Positions 17,072-26,774 of a stretch of DNA of 47,782 bases are shown here, piece by piece. Below the pieces are notes generated by a model. That model was not told the DNA's origin. It saw nothing but the letters and a program-made list of their open reading frames with translations, and ran no database searches. The DNA comes from Flavobacteriales bacterium (GTDB lineage: Bacteria; Bacteroidota; Bacteroidia; Flavobacteriales_C; GCA-002722245), in contig JAQXEE010000141.1 of assembly GCA_029251005.1 (NCBI GenBank), positions 1-47,782 of the forward strand, read 5' to 3'. Every line of letters begins with the position of its first letter. The first letter of the stretch is position 1. The position numbers and the translations under genes were made by a program.

Positions 17072-18417
17072 CCTACTAATTCGTTACAGATGTAAAAATA
17101 AATAAATAATCCAAAAATATCATTTGCAGTTGTGATAAATGGCCCAGTTGCAAGAGCAGGATCTATTTTTATTTTATGAAAAGCAAGCGGGATCCAAGTT
17201 CCAAATATAGCAGCGAAAATGATAACGCATATTAGCGATATACTAATTGCTAAGCTAAAATCAAGGCTTTGATTCATAGCTAGGTTTACAGTAAGAAGTA
17301 TTACTCCACAAAGTAGCCCGTTTACTACACCAACACCAAATTCCTTCATTAGTTTTGAGGCAATTGAGCCCGAAAAGGTTTGATTAGCAATACCTTGAAC
17401 AACAATAGCAGAGGATTGAATCCCTACGTTCCCACCCATTGCTACTATTAATGGTATAAATGCCATTAAAGCGGGATTCGCATCTTTATCGAAAATACCA
17501 ATTACTTTTGCTCCTAAAATCCCACCAATCATTCCCACCAATAGCCAAGGGAATCTTGCCCGGGTAAGTTGCCATACGGTATCGGATGATTCTACATCTT
17601 CAGAGATCCCAGAAAGCATTTGATAATCTTTTTCTGCTTCCTCAACAATTACATCAACTACGTCATCAATTGTAATTCGACCTAGAAGCTGGTTGATTTC
17701 ATTAATTACGGGAAGGACAACTAAATCGTATTTGTCCATTATTCTTGAGACTTCCTTGCGGTCTACATCTGATTTAACGGATATAATATCAGTTTTGGAA
17801 ATGTCTCGAATCATAGTTTGAGGCGAGCTCAATATTAATTTCTTGAGTGAAGTAATACCAATCAATTTTTCATATTCATCCACAACATAAACAGTGTGGA
17901 CTTCTTCTATTTCTTCAGCTTGTTTTCTTAATTCAACAACACATTCACTAACATTCCAATGGTCTTTAACCTTTACAAGCTCCTTAGCCATTAGTCCACC
18001 AGCTGAATCTTCATCGTAGGTTAAAAGATCAAGTATGTCTTGTGCGTGTTCTGTATTTTTAATTGCTTTTATAACATTGGATTGTTTTTCCAATGGTAAC
18101 TCGGCTATTAAATCGGCAGCATCATCCGAATCCATTTTGTTTACAACAGACTCTGCAATTTCAACTGCGGGTAAAATTTCTAGTAATTTCCCTCTTTCTT
18201 CAGGACCTATTTCTGCTACAACATCGGATCGGACGTCCTCGCTAAGAAGACGGATTAGTGCAACTGCATATTCTTCAGGAACATTACTAATAACTTCTGC
18301 GATATCAGCTACGTGCATGGGCTCAAGCTTGCCAATGATTTGCTCAATCTTGCCGTTATCTAGGCGCTTTGGTAGCTTTTCGATAAATAGTTTTATGAAG
18401 TCTTCCTGTCTTCCCAC
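17068..18417 (-). CDS. mgtE: Magnesium transporter MgtE
   Basis: This 449-aa inner-membrane Mg2+ channel has an N-terminal superhelical domain (about 5-130, with PMHVADIAEVI and DSDDAADLIAELP), two CBS domains (about 130-255) and a helix linking to five membrane helices (about 285-449). The pore region shows AMGGNVGIQSSAIVVQGIA and the last helix has TTANDIFGLFIYF, whose Asp is the conserved ion-binding residue. Cytoplasmic Mg2+ is expected to close the channel through the CBS domains. The start is GTG at 18417. A strong terminator of the upstream gene ends about 40 bases before it, so its promoter must be short. It is coupled to the dehydrogenase gene downstream. Confidence 0.94.
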   Translation of the reverse strand: MGRQEDFIKLFIEKLPKRLDNGKIEQIIGKLEPMHVADIAEVISNVPEEYAVALIRLLSEDVRSDVVAEIGPEERGKLLEILPAVEIAESVVNKMDSDDAADLIAELPLEKQSNVIKAIKNTEHAQDILDLLTYDEDSAGGLMAKELVKVKDHWNVSECVVELRKQAEEIEEVHTVYVVDEYEKLIGITSLKKLILSSPQTMIRDISKTDIISVKSDVDRKEVSRIMDKYDLVVLPVINEINQLLGRITIDDVVDVIVEEAEKDYQMLSGISEDVESSDTVWQLTRARFPWLLVGMIGGILGAKVIGIFDKDANPALMAFIPLIVAMGGNVGIQSSAIVVQGIANQTFSGSIASKLMKEFGVGVVNGLLCGVILLTVNLAMNQSLDFSLAISISLICVIIFAAIFGTWIPLAFHKIKIDPALATGPFITTANDIFGLFIYFYICNELVG

Positions 18418-18454
18418 AGATGTAAAAGTAATGTTTTGAAAAGGTTTTTAAAAT

Positions 18455-18488
18455 AAAAAAGCAGTTTGATCGGAATCAAACTGCTTTT
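18455..18488 (-). terminator. Rho-independent terminator, probably bidirectional
   Basis: Stem GCAGTTTGAT (18461-18470) / ATCAAACTGC (18475-18484) with loop CGGA, flanked by A-runs on one side and T-runs on the other. It ends the transcript of the coiled-coil gene. Confidence 0.85.
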
Positions 18489-18505
18489 AAGAATTTAATT
18501 AAAGT

Positions 18506-19489
18506 TTATTTCAAAGAAAAAGTTTCTACTAAAATCATATCAGTTTCAGAGTAAACCTGAACCTTGTAATTTCCTTCTTCAAATTCTTTTCCACCAACTT
18601 TTTCTCCATAGAGGATAACGTCGGTAGTTTCATTTTGATAATTAATTGTTTCTTTTGAAGTATAAAGGAGTTTTTCATTTTTGTATTGAAATTCACTTCC
18701 ACCATCTGAAATAACTCTATCATTAGGATCAAAGACTCTTAAATATAGATTTAAATTTCCAGCAGCTGCTAGTTCGTTTTTTCCAATTGTAAAGGCAATT
18801 CTGATTTTATCAGCTCTTCTAGCTCTATTTGTAGATTTTTCTTCTCCGTTTCTTCTTAGCTTAATTCCTTCTGCGATTTTTTCGAAGGTTTGTAAACGTT
18901 TTCCAAGTTTAACCTTCCCTTCTAGTGATTGGTTTGCATCAGATAATTCAGCGTTGGATTTATTTGCTCCATTTAAATCAATACCTAATTTTGTGTTCTC
19001 CTGTTTTAGTTTGGCGTTTTCAGAAATTAAAGCTTGATTTTTGGCTTTTAATTTAGAAACTTCAGATCTTAACAAGTATACATCAGTTTTTAATTTAGCG
19101 TACAAAGCTTTAAACTGAGAGAAATTCTTAGCTTGACCATCAGACTCTGCTAATAATTGTTGGATTTGATCTCTTAATGTATTGATTGAAGCTTCTTTTT
19201 CGGCTTTATAAGCTTGAATTTCTGCAATGCCTTCACCTAATAAGTTTGAATCTAATCCTTGTATGTTTATAGATTTTAATAATTGCTCAGCTTTATTAAT
19301 ATCGCGGTTTAATCTTTTAACTCGGTCTTCTGCAGAAGTAGATTTTCTTTGTAAAGTGTCTATTTCATCAGCTTTGTCAACAAAAGCAACTTTCGCTAAA
19401 AAACCAGCAGAACCGGTTAAAATACCAATGGCAACTAATAAAAATATTACCAGTTTTTTCCCTTTACTTTTTTCTTGTTGTTCGCTCAT
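18506..19489 (-). CDS. Membrane-anchored coiled-coil protein of unknown function
   Basis: The protein has about 327 aa. I place the start at ATG 19489 (MSEQQEKSKGKK) instead of an upstream TTG at 19507. A single membrane helix (VIFLLVAIGILTGSAGFLAK) follows a short basic N-terminus, so the rest is probably extracytoplasmic. Residues about 45-210 form long coiled coil with heptads of Leu, Ile and Ala. The last 100 residues (IRIAFTIGKNELAAAGNLNL onward) look like a beta-sandwich. Similar coiled-coil plus beta-domain proteins occur widely in Bacteroidota without known function. It stands alone, divergent from comF, with a TAnnTTTG box upstream. Confidence 0.7.
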   Translation of the reverse strand: MSEQQEKSKGKKLVIFLLVAIGILTGSAGFLAKVAFVDKADEIDTLQRKSTSAEDRVKRLNRDINKAEQLLKSINIQGLDSNLLGEGIAEIQAYKAEKEASINTLRDQIQQLLAESDGQAKNFSQFKALYAKLKTDVYLLRSEVSKLKAKNQALISENAKLKQENTKLGIDLNGANKSNAELSDANQSLEGKVKLGKRLQTFEKIAEGIKLRRNGEEKSTNRARRADKIRIAFTIGKNELAAAGNLNLYLRVFDPNDRVISDGGSEFQYKNEKLLYTSKETINYQNETTDVILYGEKVGGKEFEEGNYKVQVYSETDMILVETFSLK

Positions 19490-19515
19490 AATTCTTTTCG
19501 AGTTCAAATTTGAAA

Positions 19516-19523
19516 CAAATATA
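19516..19523 (-). promoter_or_regulatory. Bacteroidota-type -7 box (TATATTTG)
   Basis: Minus-strand TATATTTG fits the TAnnTTTG consensus and lies 26 bases before the ATG of the coiled-coil gene. No convincing -33 TTG was found at the usual spacing. Confidence 0.45.
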
Positions 19524-19558
19524 CTTTATTTTTGTTTATTTTTTAATCCCTACCTTTT

Positions 19559-20245
19559 TTGAATTTTTTAAGTAAACTACTTTCTCTTTTTTATCCTTTA
19601 AATTGTTTGTGCTGCAAAAACAGTTTACACAAAGGGGAAAATCATTTTTGTATTAGTTGTGAAGCTAACTTTTCGGAAAACCTTGAACCGTTAAATAACA
19701 AAAGCAATATTGCCCAATTGTTTTGGGGTAAAGCGGATGTGACCTTTTCTGGCGCACCTTTTAATTTTTTAAAGCAAGAAAATTTACAGCAAATTATTCA
19801 TGAATTTAAATATGGAGGAAACTCCAATTTAGCCAAATACATGGGTAGTTATTTAGGTTTGAAAATTAAAGATGTTAGTGAATTGGCAGATGTTGATTGT
19901 GTTAGTTTTGTTCCAATGCATCCAAAAAAAATTAAAAAACGCGGATATAACCAAGCTGAAGAATTAGCTACTGGCGTGGCAAAGAAACTAAATGTGCAAA
20001 CTAAATGCGTTTTAAAGCGCTTAGTGGAGTCGGCTTCTCAAACGGAAAAAGGCGTATACGAGCGTTATGAAAATATGGATGCTAATTTCACTGCTTTACA
20101 CGGATTTGAAGGAAAGCATATCTTATTAGTAGATGATGTTTTAACAACAGGAGCGACTTTGATTGCTTGCGTTAATGCAATTAAGAAAAAGTATGATGTT
20201 AAAGTTAGTATTGTTTGTTTAGCTTTTAGAGCAGTTGAACGTTAG
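19559..20245 (+). CDS. comF: ComF family phosphoribosyltransferase-like protein
   Basis: This is a 228-aa cytoplasmic protein. A zinc-ribbon-like start has Cys16, Cys18 or Cys19, Cys31 and Cys34 (NCLCC and HFCISC). The C-terminal half is a type I phosphoribosyltransferase fold with the PRPP-binding loop HILLVDDVLTTGATL. Other ComF landmarks are VDCVSFVPMHPKKIKKRGYN and QAEELA. ComF proteins work with DNA uptake or repair during natural transformation; their exact reaction is not settled. The start is TTG at 19559, since no nearby ATG gives the ribbon. The 3' end overlaps the convergent vanZ gene by four bases. Confidence 0.9.
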   Translation: MNFLSKLLSLFYPLNCLCCKNSLHKGENHFCISCEANFSENLEPLNNKSNIAQLFWGKADVTFSGAPFNFLKQENLQQIIHEFKYGGNSNLAKYMGSYLGLKIKDVSELADVDCVSFVPMHPKKIKKRGYNQAEELATGVAKKLNVQTKCVLKRLVESASQTEKGVYERYENMDANFTALHGFEGKHILLVDDVLTTGATLIACVNAIKKKYDVKVSIVCLAFRAVER

Positions 20246-20622
20246 AATCCGCACCTTTCTTTACCTTTTACAAAAAGGAAAAACACTAAAGCTAAAACCA
20301 TTCCTACTAAATCTGCCAATATATCATAAAGATCAAAATTTCTTCTTGGTATTACATAATGTTGTAGTAATTCAGTTGTGATCGTTAATGCAACGGCAAT
20401 TACGATTACATATTTAACGGCATCATAATGTAGTTTTGGGAATTGGCTCTGTTTTGCAAATCCAACCATTGCGCTAAATGAGAAGCAAAAAAAGAAAAAA
20501 ATGTGAATTGCCTTATCAAGGTTTTGGGTAGCAATACCTGGGAGATCATTTCCCGGTAATAAACAACCCAGGAGTATTAACCCCAAAAAAAATAAGGTGA
20601 ACGTGTTATGCTTTAAAAACAT
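20242..20622 (-). CDS. VanZ-like family membrane protein
   Basis: This 126-aa inner-membrane protein has about four helices. The family signature is visible: LDKAIHIFFFFCFSFSAMVG and LTITTELLQHYVIPRRNFDL followed by YDILADLVG. VanZ-like proteins contribute to low-level teicoplanin resistance in Gram-positives; their role in Bacteroidota is unknown. Its ATG overlaps the aspS stop by one base (20622), so it is cotranscribed with aspS, though the pairing is probably not functional. It converges with comF, overlapping four bases. Confidence 0.85.
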   Translation of the reverse strand: MFLKHNTFTLFFLGLILLGCLLPGNDLPGIATQNLDKAIHIFFFFCFSFSAMVGFAKQSQFPKLHYDAVKYVIVIAVALTITTELLQHYVIPRRNFDLYDILADLVGMVLALVFFLFVKGKERCGF

Positions 20623-22370
20623 TATGCTTTTAGCTTAATGTTTAATTCATTTAATTGATCATTGTCAATAGGAGCAGGAGAGTTAATCATAACGTCTCTT
20701 CCCGAGTTGTTTTTAGGAAAGGCAATAAAGTCTCTAATACTATCTTCCCCACCAAGCATGGCACAAAAACGATCAAATCCAAACGCTAATCCACCATGGG
20801 GGGGAGCTCCAAATTCAAACGCGTTCATTAGGAAACCAAATTGTTCTTTTGCTTCACTTTCGGTAAAGCCTAAAAGATCAAACATTCTTTTTTGAAGTTG
20901 CTTATCAAAAATTCTAATTGAACCTCCACCTAATTCAACACCGTTCATGCAAAGGTCGTAGGCATTTGCTCTAACTTCTCCAGGAGCAGAATCCATCAAA
21001 TGGAAATCTTCTTCTTTTGGAGACGTGAAAGGATGATGCATGGCATGGAACCTCTCTGATTCTTCATCCCACTCTAATAGTGGAAAATCTACAACCCATA
21101 GAGGTTTGAATACTTTAGGATTTCTTAAACCAAGTTCGTTACCCATATGTAAACGAAGTTCGTTCATTTGACTTCTTACTTTGTTTGTCGTTCCTGCAAG
21201 TATTAGTAATAAATCTCCAGGTTTAGCATTGGCTTTATCCGCCCATGCTTTTAATCCCTCTTGATCGAAGAATTTATCTACAGATGATTTAAAAGTTCCG
21301 TCTTCATTACATTTAACGTAGACAAGTCCGTTAGCTCCAACTTGTGGACGTCTAACAAAATCGGTGATTTTATCTAATGATTTTCTTGTATAAGTAGCAG
21401 CGTCCTCAACGTTTATTCCTAAAACTAATTCAACATCGTCAAATACTTTGAATCCTTTGTTTTGGGCAACATCATTTAACTCCACGAATTCCATTCCAAA
21501 TCTAATATCTGGTTTATCACTTCCGTAAAGCCTCATTGCATCAGCATAGGTCATTCTAGGGAAATCTGATAAGTTTGCGCCCAATACTGATTTGAATAAA
21601 TGAGTTGCTAATCCTTCAAACGTTTGCATAACCTCTTCCTGAGATACAAACGACATTTCACAGTCAATTTGTGTGAATTCTGGTTGACGATCTGCCCTTA
21701 AATCCTCATCTCTAAAACATTTTACAATTTGATAATATTTATCTATTCCACCAACCATTAATAGTTGCTTGAATGTTTGAGGAGATTGGGGTAATGCGTA
21801 AAATTCACCTTGGTTCATTCTTGAGGGGACAACAAAATCACGAGCTCCCTCTGGAGTAGATTTGATTAAATAAGGCGTTTCCACTTCAAGAAAATCTTGT
21901 TGGTCTAAATATTTTCTAGTTTCAATGGAAACTTTGTTTCTTAATTCAAGATTCCTTCTAACTGGACTCCTTCGAATATCTAAATAACGATATTTCATTC
22001 TTAACTCTTCACCACCATCCGTTTCATCTTCAATAGTAAAGGGTGGAGTTAATGCTTCGTTTAAGACAGTAATTGTATCAATTTTGATTTCTATAGCACC
22101 TGTTTCGATTTTATTGGTTTTGGATAATCGCTCGATAACCTCACCTTTTGCCGTGATTACATATTCACGACCTAATTTTTTAGCTATTTCCATTGCTTCT
22201 TTCGAAGAAACTTCATCCTCCAAAGCAAGTTGAGTAATTCCGTATCGATCACGAAGGTCAATCCAAATCATTCCTCCTTTATTTCTAACTTTCTGAACCC
22301 AACCACTTAAAGTAACTTGTTCATGAACGTTTTCTAATCTTAATTCTCCGCAGTTGTGTGACCTGTACAT
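20622..22370 (-). CDS. aspS: Aspartate-tRNA ligase
   Basis: This 582-aa class II aminoacyl-tRNA synthetase attaches Asp to tRNA-Asp. An N-terminal OB-fold anticodon-binding domain (1-110; [20 protein letters not shown]) is followed by the catalytic core. Motif 2 is [19 protein letters not shown] and motif 3 is [16 protein letters not shown] bacterial GAD insertion spans about 290-410. The length is normal for the bacterial type. Whether it discriminates tRNA-Asp from tRNA-Asn cannot be judged from the sequence alone. The ATG at 22370 is preceded by a TACTTTTG box at 22394-22401 on the minus strand. It leads a two-gene unit with vanZ. Confidence 0.97.
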   Translation of the reverse strand: MYRSHNCGELRLENVHEQVTLSGWVQKVRNKGGMIWIDLRDRYGITQLALEDEVSSKEAMEIAKKLGREYVITAKGEVIERLSKTNKIETGAIEIKIDTITVLNEALTPPFTIEDETDGGEELRMKYRYLDIRRSPVRRNLELRNKVSIETRKYLDQQDFLEVETPYLIKSTPEGARDFVVPSRMNQGEFYALPQSPQTFKQLLMVGGIDKYYQIVKCFRDEDLRADRQPEFTQIDCEMSFVSQEEVMQTFEGLATHLFKSVLGANLSDFPRMTYADAMRLYGSDKPDIRFGMEFVELNDVAQNKGFKVFDDVELVLGINVEDAATYTRKSLDKITDFVRRPQVGANGLVYVKCNEDGTFKSSVDKFFDQEGLKAWADKANAKPGDLLLILAGTTNKVRSQMNELRLHMGNELGLRNPKVFKPLWVVDFPLLEWDEESERFHAMHHPFTSPKEEDFHLMDSAPGEVRANAYDLCMNGVELGGGSIRIFDKQLQKRMFDLLGFTESEAKEQFGFLMNAFEFGAPPHGGLAFGFDRFCAMLGGEDSIRDFIAFPKNNSGRDVMINSPAPIDNDQLNELNIKLKA

Positions 22371-22393
22371 AATCGTAAATTGAAATTACGATA

Positions 22394-22401
22394 CAAAAGT
22401 A
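22394..22401 (-). promoter_or_regulatory. Bacteroidota-type -7 box of aspS (TACTTTTG)
   Basis: Minus-strand TACTTTTG fits TAnnTTTG and lies 23 bases before the aspS ATG. No clear -33 TTG is visible; a GTG occurs at about the right distance. Confidence 0.45.
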
Positions 22402-22500
22402 GACAAATTCGCTTGTTCCTCACTAGCTAAAAGCGATAAGGAAGAGAATAATGTTAAAGTTTTTAATTCGGTAGGTGTATAAGGGACTCTTTTCTTGTTC

Positions 22501-22508
22501 TATCTTTG
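22501..22508 (+). promoter_or_regulatory. Bacteroidota-type -7 box of tadA (TATCTTTG)
   Basis: TATCTTTG exactly fits TAnnTTTG and ends only four bases before the tadA ATG (22513). With the usual 4-7 bases from box to transcription start, the mRNA would begin at or next to ATG. The -33 part is poor. Confidence 0.5.
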
Positions 22509-22512
22509 AATT

Positions 22513-22965
22513 ATGAGCTTATCTGTTTATAGTGACGATCATTTTATGAAACTGGCAATACAAGAAGCGCAAAAAGCTTTTGATGCTGACGAAGTTCCTG
22601 TTGGAGCGGTAATTGTTTGTGATAATCAAATTATTGCTAAAGCTCATAATTTAACAGAAACTTTAAATGATGTTACTGCTCATGCAGAAATGCAAGCGTT
22701 TACAATGGCCGCAAACTATTTAGGAGGTAAGTTTTTAGATCAGTGCACTTTGTATGTGACATTGGAGCCTTGTGCGATGTGTGCTGGAGCAAGTTATTGG
22801 GCACGTTTAAAACGTATTGTGATAGGAGCTTCTGATAAATCTAGAGGTTTTAGAAGTTTTAATGAAAACATGTTGCATCCTAAGACTGTTGTAGAATGGG
22901 GATTGATGGAAGAAACATCTTCTCTGCTACTAAAAGAATTTTTTCAAAAAAAGAGAGGTATGTAA
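22513..22965 (+). CDS. tadA: tRNA-specific adenosine deaminase
   Basis: This 150-aa zinc deaminase converts A34 to inosine in the tRNA-Arg anticodon. The zinc and catalytic set is complete: His57 and Glu59 in TAHAEMQAF, Cys87 and Cys90 in LEPCAMCAGA. DEVPVGAVIVCDN at 26-38 and HNLTETLNDVTAHAEM fit TadA rather than a guanine deaminase, although the two are close relatives. The ATG at 22513 gives the normal length. The gene is transcribed alone, has a -7-like box almost touching the start codon, and ends at a very strong shared terminator. Confidence 0.88.
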   Translation: MSLSVYSDDHFMKLAIQEAQKAFDADEVPVGAVIVCDNQIIAKAHNLTETLNDVTAHAEMQAFTMAANYLGGKFLDQCTLYVTLEPCAMCAGASYWARLKRIVIGASDKSRGFRSFNENMLHPKTVVEWGLMEETSSLLLKEFFQKKRGM

Positions 22966-22970
22966 TACAT

Positions 22971-23026
22971 ATCTAAAAAATAACGAACTCTATTACGAAA
23001 ATATTAGAGTTCGTTATTTTTTAGAT
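22971..23026. terminator. Long perfect bidirectional terminator between tadA and the pseudouridine synthase gene
   Basis: A perfect 22-bp stem (22971-22992 / 23005-23026) with a 12-base loop. Runs of A and T inside the arms give a U-tract in both directions, fitting two convergent genes ending at 22965 and 23033. Confidence 0.9.
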
Positions 23027-23032
23027 GTGCTT

Positions 23033-23878
23033 TTATCCAAGCATTTTTAATTGTTGTACTTCAGTTGCAGACAGTTCTCTGTACTCACTTCTTGCTAGTT
23101 TCTTTTTTGTTATGCCAGCAAATGAAACTCTATCTAGTTTAATTATTTTATAACCTAATTCTCCAAATATCTTTTCAAGAGCGTTTCCTTTATTGTTGAA
23201 AATTTCGATTCCAATATTATTACGAGAACCTTTTAAATACGAAACAGCTTCTGCTTTCACCCAAGTTCCAGTAGCCATTCTAAAACCTTCTGTGATTTTA
23301 TCAGAGTCTTCTTGAGATAAAGGTTTATCAATTTCTAATTGATAAACCTTTTGAAATTCATGTTTTGGGTTTGTTAATTTTAAACACAAATCATTATCGT
23401 TCGATAAAATCATAATCCCTGTAGAGTGTCTATCTAATTTTCCAATAGGTGTTAAAATATACCTGCAAGCTTTAGCTAATAATCGCCCAACAGTTCGGTC
23501 TTTTAACGGATTGTCGGTTGCTGAACTGAAGTTTTTGGGTTTGTTAATTGCAAAATAAAATAAGTCTCCATGGGAAAGGGTGTCTCCTTCATATTTAACA
23601 ACATCGGTAGGTTGTACTTTGTAACCCATTTCTGTGATTATACGACCATTTACGGTGATAGCGCCAATGGTGATTAATTCATCAGCATCTCTACGTGAAC
23701 AAACTCCAGCGTGGGCTATGTATTTGTTTAAACGGATTGAACCGTCACCTATATTCCCTTCTTTCGAGTCTAATCTTTTTCTCGGCCCCCCACCTCGTCT
23801 TGTATCTTTTCCAAATCTTACCGCAGCTGGTTCAAAATTTCTTTTCTTACTTCCTCCGGTTTTCTTTTTATTCGCCAT
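23033..23878 (-). CDS. 23S rRNA pseudouridine synthase, RluB/RluE/RluF group
   Basis: This 281-aa enzyme isomerises uridine in rRNA. Residues 1-45 are a basic Lys/Arg/Gly-rich tail. An S4 RNA-binding domain spans about 47-95 (IRLNKYIAHAGVCSRRDADE), followed by the RsuA/RluB-type catalytic domain with the catalytic Asp149 in IGKLDRHSTGIMIL. The later part, HEFQKVYQLEIDKPLSQED, is typical. Which uridine is modified cannot be told; the sequence ADELI plus the long basic tail fits the RluF/RluB branch in Bacteroidota. ATG at 23878 lies only seven bases from a canonical -7 box. It ends at the shared long terminator. Confidence 0.88.
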   Translation of the reverse strand: MANKKKTGGSKKRNFEPAAVRFGKDTRRGGGPRKRLDSKEGNIGDGSIRLNKYIAHAGVCSRRDADELITIGAITVNGRIITEMGYKVQPTDVVKYEGDTLSHGDLFYFAINKPKNFSSATDNPLKDRTVGRLLAKACRYILTPIGKLDRHSTGIMILSNDNDLCLKLTNPKHEFQKVYQLEIDKPLSQEDSDKITEGFRMATGTWVKAEAVSYLKGSRNNIGIEIFNNKGNALEKIFGELGYKIIKLDRVSFAGITKKKLARSEYRELSATEVQQLKMLG

Positions 23879-23885
23879 AACTCTT

Positions 23886-23918
23886 CAAAGATAGTGCTTA
23901 TTAATAATAGGACACAAA
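23886..23918 (-). promoter_or_regulatory. Full Bacteroidota-type promoter of the pseudouridine synthase gene
   Basis: On the minus strand TTTG (23915-23918), a 21-base spacer and TATCTTTG (23886-23893) match the -33/-7 consensus. ATG begins at 23878, so the expected leader is zero to a few bases. Confidence 0.7.
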
Positions 23919-24103
23919 ACAAAAAAAGTGATTGAAATATCCTTTAGTCATTTTCAAGAAAAAATTATTTTCCAGCTAAAAACCGTACCTGAAATTGATT
24001 TTTAAAAAGTGAAAATGTTTGAGGCAAGCAAAATTGAAAAAATAAAATTGTTGAGGATAAGTTAAATTTAGTTTGTGGCTTTTTTAGGTTTGAAATACCA
24101 GAA

Positions 24104-25020
<917 letters not shown>

Positions 25021-25024
<4 letters not shown>

Positions 25025-26346
25025 AACTGCATGTAAATAAAATCAGTTCCAGCGTTGAAGTTTCCGAACAGGAAAATACTTAGCGTAATAATAACGATGT
25101 AGGAGACGGAAGCTTTTTCCAATCTGCTAACGGATTCTAATCGTTTTTCAAATAAAAAGAAAAATAGTGTTAAACTGCCTAAGAGCAATAATCGGAATTG
25201 TTGTTCTAAATAACCCCCATTTCCCAATATAGCCATGACATCTGAAGTCCAAATAAAATTCCAACTTTCGCTAGAGAAAACTTGCTTTAAATAGTTTAGT
25301 GAGTTTCCCCAGTAGTTCGTTTTAAAAAATAAGTTGGCAAAACTAACTAACGATATGGTTAAAGTCCAACCTAGGAAATTGGGCAGTTTTATGTTTTTAC
25401 GTTTTCCTAAGTATTCAATAATTAGGTAAAATGCATTTAATCCACCCCAAATAACAAACCCTACGTGTTTTCCATGCCATATGCCACTGAGCAAGAACGT
25501 AATGAGTATCCCAAAAACAGCAGATTTAACAGGTGATTTTCGCCATTTGAAAGTGAAATAGTAAAAGAAGTTTTGCGTAAACCAATCTATTAGTGAGATG
25601 TGTGTTTTTCGCCAATACTCAGAAATTGATTTTGAACGGATGGGTAGTTTAAAGTTTTCCTTGAGTTTTATGTTGAACAACCTTGCTACACCTAAGGCAA
25701 TATCTGTGTAAGCACTAAAATTTAAATACATTTCGAGGGTGAAAATAAAGCAAGCAATAATGATTGTAATTGCTTTAAAATCGGATTCAGGATGTTCGAA
25801 TACGGTATTACTGATTGTAGATAAATGATCAGCAATTACTAATTTTTTAAATAGGCCAAATAGAATTCTATTGATTCCGTAATAGATGTTATGTGAATTT
25901 AAGATTTGATTAGGATTTAAGGCTCTAATTTCCTTCGGTAATAAAATTGGGCCCGATATGAATTTTGCGAAAAAAGCATTCCCAAAAAGTAGTTCTCTAA
26001 ATTCAAAACACTGAGGTTTACTTCTTACAGAAAGTAATAAAACTCCAATGTTTTGTAATCCATAATAGGATAAACCTAGTTTGAATAGAAGTATGTTTTC
26101 TAAAAAGTAATTAGCCAGTATTAAAACGCATAACTGTAGTAATATTCCTACCCATGCTTTTAGTTTGGAAAATTGACAGGCATATGTAATGAATGTTAGG
26201 GAGATTAATATAAGTCCAGCAATGGAACTCATCATGCATATAAATGCTAAAGAAATACCAGTTAGAACATCTTTTGGAGAAAAGGGGGATTTGTAAAAAG
26301 CTGTAAGGCCAATTGCAAATAATATTATATAAACTAACCATTCCAA
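25021..26346 (-). CDS. MBOAT-family O-acyltransferase (AlgI/DltB-like)
   Basis: This 441-aa membrane protein has about ten helices. The MBOAT signature is present: [20 protein letters not shown] with His249, and [20 protein letters not shown] with the catalytic His291. Such enzymes pass an acyl group across the inner membrane to a polysaccharide or lipid. The gene directly upstream encodes an acyl carrier protein, as dltC lies near dltB in the D-alanylation system, so the ACP may supply the acyl group. No DltA-like activating enzyme, DltD-like or AlgJ/SGNH partner is in the window. The start is TTG at 26346, the best option as the next Met lies inside a helix. It is coupled to queG. Confidence 0.88.
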
Positions 26347-26378
26347 GTTTCCAAAGTTAAGGAAAGAACTGCTAGTAT

Positions 26379-26633
26379 TTAATTTGCTTTTTTATTGACT
26401 ATACTTTTAATGAGCTCGCCTACATTTTCAAATTCCATTACTTCATAAAAGTCAAATATAATTTCAAATTTTTTTTCAATTTCTGCAATTAAGCCCATAT
26501 GATTTAGGGAGTCCCAACTTTCTATATCTTCTGTAGTGGTTGTTTTGGAGATAGTAAGTGCTTCGTTTTTAAAAAAGGATTTAAAAACTTTTTCAAGTTG
26601 AATTGAAATATTTTGGTTTAGGTTCTCACTCAT
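26379..26633 (-). CDS. Acyl carrier protein
   Basis: This 84-aa small acidic carrier protein has the phosphopantetheine attachment Ser42 in SWDSLNHMGLIAEIEKKF, the ACP consensus DSL. It is not the housekeeping AcpP type: the helices differ and it begins with MSENLNQNISIQLEKVF. It is separated by 32 bases from the MBOAT gene, forming the operon ACP-MBOAT-queG. Its likely job is to carry an activated acyl or aminoacyl group for the MBOAT, by analogy with DltC-DltB; this is inference. A TATTTTTG box on the minus strand lies 25 bases upstream of its ATG. Confidence 0.85.
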   Translation of the reverse strand: MSENLNQNISIQLEKVFKSFFKNEALTISKTTTTEDIESWDSLNHMGLIAEIEKKFEIIFDFYEVMEFENVGELIKSIVNKKAN

Positions 26634-26658
26634 TTGTTAAAAGAAGTTAATACAAATA

Positions 26659-26666
26659 CAAAAATA
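26659..26666 (-). promoter_or_regulatory. Bacteroidota-type -7 box of the ACP-MBOAT-queG operon (TATTTTTG)
   Basis: Minus-strand TATTTTTG fits TAnnTTTG, 25 bases before the ACP ATG. No good -33 TTG at standard spacing. Confidence 0.35.
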
Positions 26667-26696
26667 CAATTAACATTCGTTTATGAATATAAGTAA

Positions 26697-26727
26697 GTCC
26701 TTTTATGAAAAAAGGACACATTTTTTC
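26697..26727 (+). terminator. Plus-strand hairpin with T-rich tail, no gene assigned
   Basis: Stem GTCCTTTT (26697-26704) / AAAAGGAC (26710-26717), 5-base loop, followed by ACATTTTTTC. It reads as a terminator on the plus strand, where no coding gene precedes it nearby. Confidence 0.4.
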
Positions 26728-26774
26728 ATAGTTATTTTTAGGTTTAATTAATTTACATTTTTCAGAGAAAGTTT

